Positions 20,914 through 32,600 are shown, counted from the stretch's first letter. The stretch: 64,000 nt of DNA from Paraphaeosphaeria minitans (GCA_015832175.1 WJXW01000004.1:4030001-4094000), one strand, 5' to 3'. Notes: generated from the sequence alone by a model not told the origin. Translations and numbers: made by a program.

Positions 20914-21666
20914 CTACTGCCACACATGACTGCACTGTGTGCATACGTAGTACAATTTCTACGGCGCGTCAGTACAGCCGTGTAGAGGGAGGGATGCAAG
21001 CCTACCATGCCCGTGTGCGTGGTTCGCTGCTGGGACTGGAAGTAGACAATGTCCTGCTCGCCGCACGAGGGGCAGGCTTTGTCCTTGATGCGCGGCAACT
21101 AGATGCGACAAGAGTCAGCAAGCAGGCTCAAAGAGGAGCAGGCAAGCGACGAAATCAATGCGCGACTGTTGCTCAGTTCTTCGAGGATTGCTCGCCGCCC
21201 CCTCTCTGGATGTTGGAGTGCAGCGAGTGCTCGTCCTCTGCCTCGAGAACGAGGCCCGGCGCGCTCTCGTCGCCACAGTCCACGCAGACAATGTCCTGTC
21301 CGCACATGGTGCAGAAGTTCGGAAAGCCATCCAGCTCCATGAGACTGGCGCGTGAAAAGGAGCGGGTGAGACCAACCGTAGGATCCTGGCCAATGTCCGA
21401 AGTCACGCCAGCCGTGTCGCCGGCCGACGAGGCGATTTCGTTGCGCATGACGCAGGCCGAGGGGGCTTCTTCGGAGAAGGAACAGGTGCGGCAGGCGAAC
21501 AGCAGCTTGCTCTCGGCTTTGTCTTCGCGGGGGAAGAGCAGGTTGGAGCTGGCGGGGTCAGCAGCCGTGGGTGGCCAGAAGATGCGACTCACCATTCCGA
21601 GCAGAATCGGAAGAGGATTTTCTTGTTCTCGTCCGTCTCCTGTTGCTGGTCTGCAGGCGATGACAT
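20914..21666 (-). CDS. RPB9: RNA polymerase II subunit RPB9
   Basis: RPB9 is a small zinc-ribbon subunit of RNA polymerase II that helps start-site choice, fidelity and elongation. Exons 21666-21593, 21548-21377, 21098-21006 and 20958-20914 give 127 residues. Zinc ribbon 1 is FRFCSECSNLLFPRED...FACRTCSF; the linker includes DIGQDPTLPR; zinc ribbon 2 is ACPSCGEQDIVYFQSQ...LYYVCTQCSHVWQ, ending at the usual position. The introns are 44, 278 and 47 nt. The long second intron is open in the reading frame for about 70 codons and carries extra CxxC pairs (see findings). It is divergent from PIN1 and convergent with uL14m. Confidence 0.93.
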
Positions 21667-22126
21667 GGCGGGTGTCTTGTGTGGCGGGTTTCTCGTGGCT
21701 TCGAGGGAGCGCGGTGGCGTATTTGTGGGCTCTGTTTGGGGCTCCGGTCGCGACTATCGCTGGTATGACGGTGAGAGGGGTGCCGGTTTGTGGTCTGGCG
21801 GTGGTAACAGAGGTTCGCAGCGCGTGTCGACTTGCTTGCAGAGCCAAAGACGGTGCAGGCGGTCTGGGTGCCTCAAGCCTCCAAGACGCCTCCAAGACGC
21901 CGAGGTGGTGGGCGCAGAACGGGCCGTGCATTCCGTTGTTGGTGGGTGAATCAATGCTCCCCGCCTTCGAGAGCTCCGCGATCGTCCCAACCGGCAATTC
22001 AGCCTTTCCGCCCTGCAAGCTTCTTCACGGGCAGTCTCTGCAGCAGCAATCTACCCAAAGGCCACGCCGAATCAGCGCGCACACGTCCAATTCTCATATC
22101 CTCCACACGCCCAACACATCTCCATC
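21667..22126. promoter_or_regulatory. Divergent promoter, RPB9 / PIN1
   Basis: 460 bp between divergent start codons of two genes that both serve RNA polymerase II. No TATA box was seen. Confidence 0.5.
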
Positions 22127-22881
22127 ATGGTGAGTCCGGCCCATGCAACCGCGCATGCAGGCGCGCATACCTCCCTGGCAACGGGCACCAACACTGACAC
22201 GCGCAGTCGTCCGGGCCCGAAACTGGCCTCCCCGAGGGATGGGAGATACGCCATTCCAACAGCAAGAACCTGCCCTACTACTTCCACCCTGCGACCAAAG
22301 ACTCGCGATGGGAGCCACCGGCGGGAACCGACCCAGACAGGCTGAAGGCTTACATGGCCAAGTACCACAGCTCCAAGGGAATCACGCCGGCATACCTCGA
22401 CAACCAGGGCGGCGATAAGATACGCGCTGCACATCTCCTCGTCAAGCACCGGGACAGTCGCCGACCAGCCAGCTGGCGGGAGCCGCGCATCACGCGCTCC
22501 AAGGAAGAGGCGATCGAGGCTATAAAGGTGCACCTCGAGCAGATCACGGCCTACGAAAACGACTCGTCGGACCCCAACGGAAAATCGCTATCAGAGCTTG
22601 CCACGACCGAATCGGATTGCAGCAGTGCCCGGAAGGGTGGAGATCTGTGAGTGCTTTTGGGACGCTGGTTGGGAAACACGGACTGACTTGGGCGGCCAGG
22701 GGATTCTTTGGACGGGGAGACATGCAGAAGGAGTTCGAGGAGGCCGCCTTCCGCCTGAACAAGGGCGAGGTCAGCGGCATCGTGGAGACGGCTTCCGGGG
22801 TGCATTTGATCCAGAGGTTTGCATTCCCTTGAACGTCGTATTGCGACAAAGCTAATGGCAACGCACGTTAGGTTGGAATAA
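22127..22881 (+). CDS. ESS1: Peptidyl-prolyl isomerase PIN1/ESS1
   Basis: Parvulin isomerase that recognises phospho-Ser/Thr-Pro, chiefly on the RNA polymerase II C-terminal tail, in the nucleus. Exons 22127-22129 (only the ATG), 22207-22646, 22700-22816 and 22872-22881 give 189 residues. The WW domain is residues 6-38 (LPEGWEIRHSNSKNLPYYF and SRWEPP). The parvulin domain (about 58-189) has IRAAHLLVKHRDSRRPASW with the phosphate-binding basic cluster, GDLGFFGRGDMQKEFEEAAF, and SGVHLIQRLE at the end. Skipping the last intron would give an early stop after FAFP, whereas splicing gives the family-typical RLE ending. Confidence 0.93.
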
Positions 22882-23009
22882 ATGAGCAGGGTTTTTTTTT
22901 CTATAGCGTACCATCCTGCAGTGCAGTGCTCCTTATCAGCAGCATGGGCGCAGAACACGTGGCGGTTGGTCTGAAAAATGGCGCTGGGGTGTGCAATCGT
23001 GCCCAACAA

Positions 23010-23135
23010 GTGTGGGGTTGAGCAGTTGAAGTGTGGGCTTGGGCAGTCGGAGGGTTGGGTTGAGCAGGTGGAGTGTTGGGTTGAGCAGTCAGAGGGTGGG
23101 TTTGAGCAGTGAGCGTGTGGGTTTGAGCAGTCAGC
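23010..23135 (+). repeat. 21-bp minisatellite, six units
   Basis: Units follow GTGTGGGTTTGAGCAGTCAGC with variation. The period is a multiple of three, so long TAQ-rich frames appear on the minus strand; I regard these as by-products. Confidence 0.85.
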
Positions 23136-23574
23136 GTGTAGGTGTTTCGAATGGAAACACGTTCCCTGTCCACACTACCCCGCGAATGCCCCTCACCATT
23201 CTCTTATGATGATATAGCACAGGTTGGCTGATGGGCTGGGCAGTTGCGAGCTAACGCGCAGGCAAAAGACCATGCATGGGGTGTTGGCATGGTCGACTTT
23301 TGCGCGCGGATTATTGTTGCTCACACCACCTTTCAACCCAGGCATCCGGCATCCCATATCTAACGCACCCCAGGCATCGCAGAAGGCATCCCAGCACACA
23401 CACGCAAGGTTAACCAAGGCCAACCGCTGCCACGACGACCAAGCGATGCGGCTTTGCATCGGACAGCGCGCGAAATAGCAACATCGGGTAGGTATTGCGC
23501 CCCCCGGCTTCTTCCGAAGCATACTTGAAGTTTGCCTCATCTCGGTATGCACCCTTTTCACTTTTTGATTGCCC

Positions 23575-23900
23575 TACTGTTGGTAAAAGAGTCGCATCGA
23601 GAATACTCATACTGTTGGTAGGCATCGAGAACCCATGCTGTTGGTGGAAGGCTTGCATCGAGAATACTCATCCTGTTGGTAGGCATCGAGAAGTCACACT
23701 CTTGGTAGCCATCGACCATAGCCATACACTTGGTAGCCATCGACCATAGCCATATTCTTGGTAGCCATCAAGAACCAACACTGTTGGTAGCCATCGACTA
23801 CAGCCATAGGTACTCTTGGAAGCCATCAAGAACCCACACTGTCTGTAAAACACCCGCATCGACAACACCCACACCGTCAGTAAAAGGCCCGCATCGACAA
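23575..23900 (+). repeat. Degenerate 26-32-bp minisatellite, about eleven units
   Basis: Units centre on TTGGTAGCCATCGA with variable tails (accatagccat, gaacccacact). Exact periods seen are 28, 28, 26 and 32 bp. It lies 270-590 bp before the ATG at 24166. Confidence 0.85.
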
Positions 23901-24165
23901 TTAGGTGCACCGGTGCACCGACAGCGTCTTGCGGCAACTGCGACTGGGCATCATTTCCTGATACCCGCACCTGCCAAGCGCTTGATCCTCACCTCACGCC
24001 GCCCTTCCGTCGAGCACGACTCTTCCTCGTACAAGACTTCCTTCACTCGTTCGCTACAATACAAATACCTTGTTAATTCCCTGCCCGTGCTGCACCAACC
24101 AACACCATCACCAAGCAATTCCTTCAAAACTCTCCTTTGCCCACTGCCATTACCTCGACACCACC

Positions 24166-25222
24166 ATGGCCGACCCTAGCTCTCCCAACCTCACCTACAA
24201 CAACCCCGCCTTCTCCAAGAACCACGAGCGCCGTGGCTCTTCCCGCCGGAGCTTCACCTACTCCTTCGGCGCTCCTAACATCGATACACCGCGCACCCTC
24301 TGCCCTCGCGATGGCGACGCCTTCAGCTACGACCGCTCCCACCTCGCCGACTGGCACGTTCCCCAAGACATCTGGGAGCGCCTTCCCTCGAACATCCAGA
24401 CCACCCTCGCTGCCGTGCAGCAGGCTGGTGCGGCGGTGCTGACCGGTGAGTGACAAGTTGCGTCTTTGCTTTTGGGGGTGACACGACAAGCGGCTGAGTT
24501 GAGGACCCCACGAAGCACGTCCCTGAGCACGTCCCTGAGCACATCACAGCACACTCTTGAGCATGTCCTGAGCACGTTCCCCGTCTCTAATGCATCTGTC
24601 CTCGACCTGAGACTGACCAGCTTTAGCCTACTCGAGAATCGATGCCCACAAGTCAGCCCAGGGAAATGGCCACGCATATACCAAGTTCGAGGACGACGAG
24701 TTGATTGCTAAGCTCGGCGCTCTGCCGCCACCCAAGATGCGTACCATCAGCGATGCTAGCAGCGTGGTCCCGTCCGACGTCAACTCGCCAGTCTTCACTA
24801 CAACTTCAATGTCAGACGTTGGCACTCCGTCCATGGCCTCCTCGCAGGGCACGAACCCTGTTTCGCCCATTTGCCTCGGTCCTTCAGACCCTCTTCCCGC
24901 TGAGAAGGGCAACCGTTCCCGCGATGGGTCTTTCATCACTCCCATCGAGCCGCAAGACCAAGGCTACGTGCTCGAGATCTCCTCGTTGCGCACCGAGGCT
25001 CTCCCTCGTCTCAAGCACAGCGGCCACAAGCTTGACTCGGATTGGCGCGAGGCCAAGCGCACCAAGGATACCTTGCACCATCTCTCCGCCATCGACATCG
25101 CCACTTTTGAGAAATGGTGGGCCGAGAAGAAGCTCAACATCGACTCGCTCTATGAGCGCGGCCAGCACCTCAGTACCGGCCTGAACCTTTCGCCCAACGG
25201 CTTAGGCTGGGCGGCGCCGTAG
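24166..25222 (+). CDS. Unknown protein, 291 aa
   Basis: Exons 24166-24445 and 24627-25222 across a 181-nt intron, long for this window and partly made of CTGAGCACGTCC repeats. The start ccaccATGGCC is in a strong context. The N-terminus is Ser/Arg-rich (MADPSSPNLTYNNPAFSK, then RRSFTYSFGAP). A DIWERLPSNIQTTLAAVQQAGAAVL helix ends exon 1. The middle is Ser/Thr/Pro-rich and disordered, and the C-terminus has a charged helical block (RTKDTLHHLSAIDIATFEKWWAEKKLN). There is no signal peptide or membrane segment. I do not recognise the family; the many Ser-Pro and Thr-Pro sites suggest a phosphorylated regulatory protein. Confidence 0.75.
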
Positions 25223-26423
25223 ATGCTAGTGAGGTGGGGCTTGACCGCAAAAGAGCTGCTGTTTGCTCATCGCGAGTTGGAGTTCCACAGGTTGGAATGG
25301 GTGGAGATCATCACAACTCGGATATGTTAGTGAGGAGCTGGTCTTCTTAACCCCTCCTTTGACACAGTTTTTGGTTCTCTTCTTCAAAAAGTCCAAGTTC
25401 GACACTTTTCTACGTAGGGTTTCTTTGTCTTGTGCATTTCGAGCGAGGAGTTCAGGACGGGCATGGAAGGTTATGTATGGGCCGGCGAGCTAGGTGGTGG
25501 GGATGTCATATATCGGTCTCTACGTCTCCAGATCATGGGTCGGCGTCTACGGATGATCTAATCACGCGTGCACGCCCACCTTGCTGGGGACTCACCGTTT
25601 CCGAGGATTTCACGGGCCGACACCTTCCACCTGCTGGGCTGGCATGCTTCTTCATCTGTGTAGGGATAGACTTTGGTGGCAGACAGAACGACTTTGGCTG
25701 TATGGATGATCTCTCGATCAATTTGGGTCAGGTCAAATGCAATTCCTCACTTTTATCCCTTTCCAGCACATCATGGGCTGCTTCTCAACCGTTTTTTTTC
25801 TTATGGTCCGGTCGTTCTCCCTAACCTTACCCAACACCTCTTCGAGAATCCGCATTATCTCGTCAGCAGCCTGGGTACACTGTATGGACCGGGAACAAAT
25901 TACGCTACGTCGTCGGTCTTGACATTGCCACTACCTAGGCAATGGCCTCACCTGGGAGTCACATCGCATCACACACCACATCACAACGCACGTGCATATG
26001 GTGTGCCCCTTGTGGTCACCGATCCAAGTTGTTTGTAACGTATTCTCTGCCTCACTGGCTCGCGCTGACGTGTTCACAGAGGGCACGAAGGATCGGCACG
26101 TCCGCCCGAGAGTAGGCACGATCCCGCCGAGAGACATGCGCGACTGGGCCATTTGACTGCGCAGTGTGGCACACGGACGCATGAGAAGGGCGGCTGGTGA
26201 CTCGGGCAGCGCTTCGATGACCAGGACCTCAGACTCGCCGCGTGGCACCGAGAGAGGCACAGAAGCCACCATGTCTCGAAGGATGCCACGATAATGACGG
26301 TGCGTCTTTGAGGCGTAGGTGGGTAGGTAGGTAGGTAGGTAGGTAGGTAGGTAGGTAGGTAGGTAGGTAAATAGCACACGGACACACCGGGTCGTCAACG
26401 TCGATCTGCAGACGGCGGCGAGC
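25223..26423. other. Intergenic between convergent genes; (GTAG)n array
   Basis: No gene was recognised in this 1.2 kb gap. It contains a GTAG array at 26315-26369. Confidence 0.5.
26315..26369 (+). repeat. (GTAG)n tetranucleotide array, about 13 units
   Basis: A nearly perfect run of GTAG with one variant unit. The same tetranucleotide recurs through the window near 12.4-13.4 kb, 28.5 kb and 37.4 kb. Confidence 0.9.
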
Positions 26424-28458
26424 CTAATACTCGTCTTCGTCATCCACATGCGCCTGGTTCGGTCTGCGTCCCTCCGGCCTGTCCCCGGATCCACTCCCCC
26501 GGCCTCGCCTTCGAGGGCTCTGTCCCGGCGGCGGCGGCAGCGGTGGCGCCATGTGGAACTCGTTTTCTATGCCTGCGGTATCCCGGTCAGCACGCATTGC
26601 ATCTCGTTGGCTAAAGGAACGACTTACCGGGGCCAGGGGCCCAATTGCCCTCGTCGTCAGTCATGGGGCCGAAACGGCCGCGCCCGTCAAGCCCACTGCC
26701 CGTGCTCTCGTCGTCGAGATCGTAGCCTGGTGGTGGTGGTGGTGGTGGTGGGGGCGGGGCGTTGCCGCCGCCGCCGCCTCGGTGGCGCGGCTTGGGCATG
26801 GGCATTGGCATGGGTCCTCGTCGACCCGGACGTGGGGCGTACTCCATGCGTGGATCAAAGTCTGGCGCTCTACGGGGCGGTGGCCGACCTGGTGGGCCTC
26901 GTCGCTGCTTTGGACGTCGCAGTCCGGCGTTCCTGAGGTGCGGTAGCAGGTGAGGCATCCCGGGGGTGTGCATCATCGGGTCCAGCATGTCCTCTGCGTC
27001 TTGGAAGGAGAGGTCGTCGTCTGGATACATGCCGGCCATCCGGCCTGGCATGCGGCCGGGTCGCCCGCTCATCATCTGCTGCTGCATCCGCGGCGTGAAG
27101 TCCATGCCATACGGTCCCCCAGGGGCCATGCGCGGATCCATATCCATACCCGACCATGGCGCCTGGGACGGCATCCTCGCCATGTTCATGCCAGGGCCCA
27201 TGGCCGCACCTCCGAGCCGCATCTTTTTGATGTCTTCTCTCAACCCCTTCATCTCCTCCCTCATCTTTTCCACCTCCTTCTCCTTCCCCTTCCCCCCCGC
27301 TGCCTCTCCCTTTCCCTTTCCCTTCCTTTCCTTCTTCTTTCCACCCCCACCACCATCGCTCCCCTCCTCCCTCCCACACCTCGCGTGATCCCCGCAATCC
27401 CTTCCCAAATCATCCTTGAGCACGTACCGAATCTCCCCCCAGCTATTCCCCTCCTGGCCCCTCTCGCCCTCGCCCCCACCCGGACCCTGCCCTTGCTGCC
27501 GGTACAGCACGCGCGCCCCCTTCCGACAGTTGCAGTTGGTGGTGCATGTGCACGCATCTAAGAACGCGTTGTCCGAGGGGAGCCACTCGTGGCCCGACGG
27601 CCCGACGCGCTTGGAGGGGGTTTGCTGCGTGCGGTTGAGCTGTGCCGAGACGGGGGGTTGCGAGGAGGGCGCGCGGGCAAAGTGGACGCCGTTCGCGACG
27701 GCTGCGACGCCGGATGGGCGTGGGCGACGCGGTTTTTGCGGTTGGGGCGGCGGCGGCGGTGCGCGTGTTGGCATGCGTGGGGGAGGTTGTGCTTGGGCAT
27801 GAGGTGGGTATGGCGACGGCGACGGCGCTGGTGGTTGCATGGGTATAGGAGCATACCCAGGCATAGGAGCATATCCAGGCATCACACCCGGCTGCACTTC
27901 CCCCGTCAGATCCATCCCATTCTCCACCCGCGCTTCTCGCACAGGCATAGCCATGTACCCCGGGTGCTGCATCCCGGGCGCACCCCTCGTCCTCGCGCCC
28001 CGGACCTCGTACGGATACACCACGGGCACCACACCCTGCATCCCCGGAACATTCGCACCCGTCCCCACGCGCCCGCCTCCTCCCCTCATCCTCCCCAGTC
28101 CGACTCTTCTCCCACGCCCCACGTCCACGTTCACGTCCACACCAGCCTCACCCAGCGCCTCCTCCCCACCCTGCTGCTGCCGCCACCGCCCCCGCCGTCC
28201 CCGCCGTCCCTGCTGCCCCCGCCGCGGCTGCGCAAACGCAAGATACGCCCACGGATCCAACAGCCCAGGACGATGACCCGACGCGCCTCCGCCTCCGCCT
28301 CCGCCTCCGCCTGTGTACCTTGCCCTTGCCCTTCCCTTTTCCCCGCCCGGCGCCCACGCTCCGCCGGGGACGAAGATGGTGTTGTGCTTGCCCAGGGAGC
28401 CGCCGTTGAGCGCGAGGAGCGGTTGCTGCTGGTGCGAGGACGAGGACGAGTTGCCCAT
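26424..28458 (-). CDS. Low-complexity Gly/Pro/Met-rich protein with MGNSS N-terminus, 659 aa
   Basis: Exons 28458-26628 and 26572-26424 (55-nt intron). The start MGNSSSSSHQQQ is a classical N-myristoylation signal in a good ATG context. The conserved-looking core lies near residues 290-365: HEWLPSDNAFLDACTCTTNC followed by NCRKGARVLYRQQ, then GEIRYVLKDDLGRDCGDHARC; the clustered Cys residues could bind metal. A Lys/Glu-rich coiled-coil stretch follows (EKMREEMKGLREDIKKM, about 405-425), then Met/Pro/Gly-rich repeats and a poly-Pro run. Exon 2 adds an acidic tail ending DDEDEY. Function unknown; membrane attachment by lipid is inferred. A much longer N-terminal extension is open only because of an upstream 12-bp repeat. 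Confidence 0.75.
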
Positions 28459-29659
28459 GCTGCTCCGGGGGACGGACCGTGCCGTGCCGTGCCGGGCCGG
28501 GCCGGGTGCGGTGTGGGTCGGGCTAAGGTACGGTAGATACGGTAGGTAGGTGCTACAGGGGCGAGAGGATGCGCTTGGGAGCCATTGGAAAGCTGATGGA
28601 TAATGCGGAGGAGTGGGCGGGGAGGAGATGGTGAAGATCAAGATGATGATGATAGTGATTATGGGGATGGTGATGACCAAGAAGAGGATCAAGACGAGGA
28701 TCAAGAAGAGGACCAAGAAGAGGACCAAGAAGAGGACCAAGAAGAGGACCAAGAAGATGACCAATATCTCAATGATAGAGATGACGCTGATGAGGCGCAG
28801 AGAAAGCTCAACGGGGGGAGGAAGTGAGGGAGAATGGCAGCCTTTGGAGCACTAGGCCATGCAGACCGTGTGCTGGCGCTGGCCTGTGGGATTGTTTGCT
28901 TCCTGTCGCGTCGTCGACGTCGTCGTCGTACCTACCGCACCGCGTCACCTGCTGACTCTGTCTGCTGCCGAGTACCTACCTATCGTTCCCGGGCGACAAA
29001 CACCGAAAATCGTCGAATGTGGAAGCTTTTGATCAAACGGTCTCATGCTACCTGGGCTGACAGTCGCATATCGCACAAGCCATTCATGCCCCTAGAAAGC
29101 CGCAAAACAAATCCATCTCCCCATGACCGTCACGTGTGAGCCGAGGTCATCGCGCGTCACACAAGACACCAGGGTTTTTGAATAGTATCCATTACTTCCA
29201 TAGTTCTCTGCCTCGTCAGGTTCCATCTTCAGTCATTAAACAAAGTCAATACGCATAACCTCGCTCATATACCCGCCGTGACGCCAGATCCAAAGACCCA
29301 TACCCAAAATCAACGACAAGAATAAAAGCTAACTTCATCCTTGGGCTCCAATGGTGAACTCGACACAACATATGAAACTCCGCATGACGCGGCCAACGGT
29401 CTAGTGTGCTCCAGCATACATAGCGTACAACGGGTGCTCTCAATGACAGTGAATCAGCGCACAGCGCCTTTTCTCCATGAGCCCTTCAATGACCCAAAGT
29501 CGATCTTCAACCTGTCCAGCAATGGACCGAATAGTTTTCCCTACGACTCAGAAAAGCGTAAGCGAAAGTAAAGTGCGAGTGGTCCAAAGGGTGCCGGGTA
29601 TTGATGAAGATATGTTAAAATGTACTTCTGGGAAGTGGAATGAAAGGGCAATCAGAAGA
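28459..29659. other. Intergenic with 12-bp minisatellite
   Basis: No gene was recognised. It holds the promoter of the MGNSS protein, a short GTAG cluster near 28540 and the repeat at 28670-28771, then the presumed 3' region of BUD4. Confidence 0.5.
28670..28771 (+). repeat. 12-bp minisatellite (gaccaagaagag), about eight units
   Basis: Units GA(C/T)CAAGA(A/C)GAG. On the plus strand they make a DQEE-repeat frame (28603-28827), on the minus strand a hydrophobic one; neither has other support. Confidence 0.85.
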
Positions 29660-32600
29660 TTAGTAAATCATCGATCGAACCTGATCCCTGCGATTCGCCA
29701 CTCCTCCAGGAACTTCTTTCCGCCGCGGCGCGGTGCTGCTCTTGTGGTGCTCGTCCTTCTCGATCGGTGGCGGGGCTGGTGAGGTTGGAAGGGCTGACTT
29801 TGTCCGCGAGTGGATTGGACGCTGCTTCACAGGGCTCGAGGGTACATATTGGCCTCCATGACCTTCATGTGAGCGTGGTCGCTGTAAAGCACTATTCACC
29901 GCGTTGCTCTCACGCTTCGGCTTGGCCTGTAAAGGCTCTGGCTGAGATCGCTTCTCTTTCCGCTCCTTATCAAGGACCATCTCAGCCCAGCCACGTCCGC
30001 CGGCGATATCTTTGCCAACGCACTCGGACAAGACCTTCATCCACTCCTCCTTTTGTTCGCGAGTATCGGCGTAAAAGTCAATGACCTCTCCGTTGGCGAA
30101 TCGAATGCGGAAGCCTTCCTCGACGAACATGTAGCCTTCTTCTTCCTCGGCAAAGGCTGACTTGCGACGTCCACCCGTCTTCGTTGAAGACGGCTGTTGA
30201 AGAGCAGTCTTGTCATCGATGAGCTTGGTGGCCTTGGCAAGGTTGATTGTGGCACGAGGTTGCCGTGTGGCTTCGTGGAAGGCGGTCAACTTTGTACCGC
30301 TGAGACGGAAGAATCGACGACGCCAGTACTGAGTCGAAATTAGTATTCATCCAAACACATCCTGATGGCGCAATCACTTACCGGGCAGTCTCCACCCTGC
30401 TGACTCAGAGGTCCTTCCCAAGATTGGTTCTTGACCTCTTCTGCTTCTCGGAGCTCGCGAATGCAGGCATTCATGCTCTTGGGCATGTCCTCGTCCTTGG
30501 CGTGCTTGGGCTTTGGAACATACAACAGCTGGAGAGCAAGCTTGCCAACTCGGTAGGGCGGGCGGCGAACAACGCCACCACGCTTGCTCTTCACACTGCT
30601 GGCGCCCGTGTCGTCGACAGCCCACTCGTTGAAGCAAGGGATGTCGGCGTTCAGCGGCCGACCGTAAGCTTGGTTCTCATGGTTCTTGAGACAGACGTAG
30701 GCACGAGCAAAAGATCCATCGGGTCCAACCAAGTCATGGAGAAGGTCCCATGCGGTAGCTTGATGATTGCGTTTCGCCTTTGCCTGTGCTTCTTGCTGCT
30801 GCTGGAGAGCCAGACGCTCGGCTTCTTCCTGCTGCTTGCGCTCTTGCTCCTTTCGCTTCTTGGGAGATGAAAGGAGATTACGGAATGCGGAGTGTGACTT
30901 CTTGTGGTTGACAATCTTGACTGGCGCTGCAGTGACCGTTGGCTGCGCAGGAGGCTCAAGCTTGGTCTGCAGGGTGAGTTGGAACTCAAGGTCATCCAAG
31001 ACGACTAGCTCGAATTCTTGACCAATGGGCGCTGAATGGCCAAGCTCAAGCCACGAAGTCGTCACACAATGCAAACCATTATCGAGAGTCAGTTGGAACC
31101 ACGTACGCTCGGCTAGTTCGTCAAGTCAGCAGATAGCTCTGTCAAGTCCGTTGACAACTTACTCTTAGGAAGAGGTAGGTCAAGATCCTTAACGCCAACA
31201 ACCTTGACAAACAACCGTCCTCGCTCTTGCCCCTCTTCAAATTCGTCCACGTCGCCTTCCGCGACCGAGTCCAGATTACCTGCGACAGCGGATTCCTGTC
31301 CTGGCATGGGAGGAACTGGTCCAGAGGTCATGGCTTTTCGCGAGCCAGACGCTGTTCGAATGCTCCGCCGCCTTGACTTACCATTCCAAGGCTCCTTGGT
31401 CCAAGCAGGCTTGGTCTCTGCGCTGATCTTACGAGCATTCACGGCCGGCGCCTTCAAGCCTGTATCGACAGGCTGTTCGATCTTTACCGCTGGGGGCTTC
31501 TCATCACTGAACTGGCGGCTGCTTGCGTAGACCACCTTGGTGCTTTGACGCATGAGATAACCCTTCTGTAGATTGGGACTACTGTTAGCGGGTGCGTACG
31601 TATAGATGAAGCCTTCACCAGACATGTGTCTTGCTCCATCTTGCTTTGTGGCAGTTGACGTCGGGAATTTGGCAAAACGGGGTAAAGGAAAAAGGTTGTC
31701 TACCTTTTGAGCTTCGATGATGTTGTCAAACTCCTTGTCTAGACCGAAGCTTAGATCGTTCGAGTCGTCACCAAGCTGCAAGTCCAGCATGAGGTTCTCT
31801 TTGTTCGACAGGGTCATCTGCGAGTCTTCCTCGTCGACATGACCGAAGTCCGTGCTCAACGACTGGCGTGCAGGGCTTCGCCTAGGAACTGGAGGTGGAT
31901 GCTCGCCGCTCACCTGTCGACGTTGTGCCGCCATGTCGACATCCGCTGGTATCAAGGACGGACGTGCCCTGAGCTTACCACTGGCACCTTTGATGGTGGC
32001 CTCTTCGTCAGGAACAGGAGAGCCTTCTTCGTCCTCAGGAGGTGAGATGACGATAGGATGGCGAATGACTGAATCGGGAGTGCCGGGATCCTCGACCTCA
32101 GCCTCAGGATCTGTAACCTCAGGTGTCTCTGGACGCTGGAGGAACTGGCGCATAGCATCAAGCTTGGGTGCCGTATCCAAGGGGCTCAGCGCGGTCTGGA
32201 ATGAGGACCGGAGTGGATCAAGTGTCAGATCCATCTCGTTGTTTTGGAAGTCAGCGAAAAGCTCATCCCGCTTGGCCTCCTTCTCTGCGGCAGTCGGGGA
32301 AGAGGTAGCTGCTGTTGGAGTGGAGGGTCCAGAAGTGTCGATGGTGCTCTGAGAAGTTGGTTGCTCCTCGGGCTGCGGCGAATACTCGCTTGCATCATCC
32401 GAATCAAGCTGACTATTCTGGTGGATTTCGTGATGGATAACAGACGTCTCTTGATCCTCATCTTGGCCATCTTCTTCGAACTCGGACACCTCAGTGTAGA
32501 TATCTGCCGTCTCTGCGAACGAATAAGCGTCGATGACACTATCAGCCTCGCTTGGTGCCTCCGGGTGCTCGTCAAAGTTGGAGGAGACTTCGCGCGAAGG

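Larger units (their letters stand above)
22882..24165. other. Intergenic with two minisatellites
   Basis: No gene was recognised. It contains a 21-bp minisatellite (23010-23135) and a degenerate 26-32-bp minisatellite (23575-23900) upstream of the next gene. The open frames here are made by the repeats. Confidence 0.6.

Noticed and set aside
22901..23173. TAQ-repeat protein on the minus strand
   Set aside because: A 21-bp minisatellite keeps any frame open; no start context, domain or flanking coding signal.
25931..26494. YLPT-repeat frame on the minus strand
   Set aside because: Made by the GTAG array; overlaps the 3' end of a better supported gene.
26611..28764. Extended minus-strand frame beginning with a hydrophobic VLFLVLF repeat upstream of MGNSS
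   Set aside because: The extension is produced by the 12-bp minisatellite read backwards; the ATG at 28458 has better context and a sensible N-terminus.
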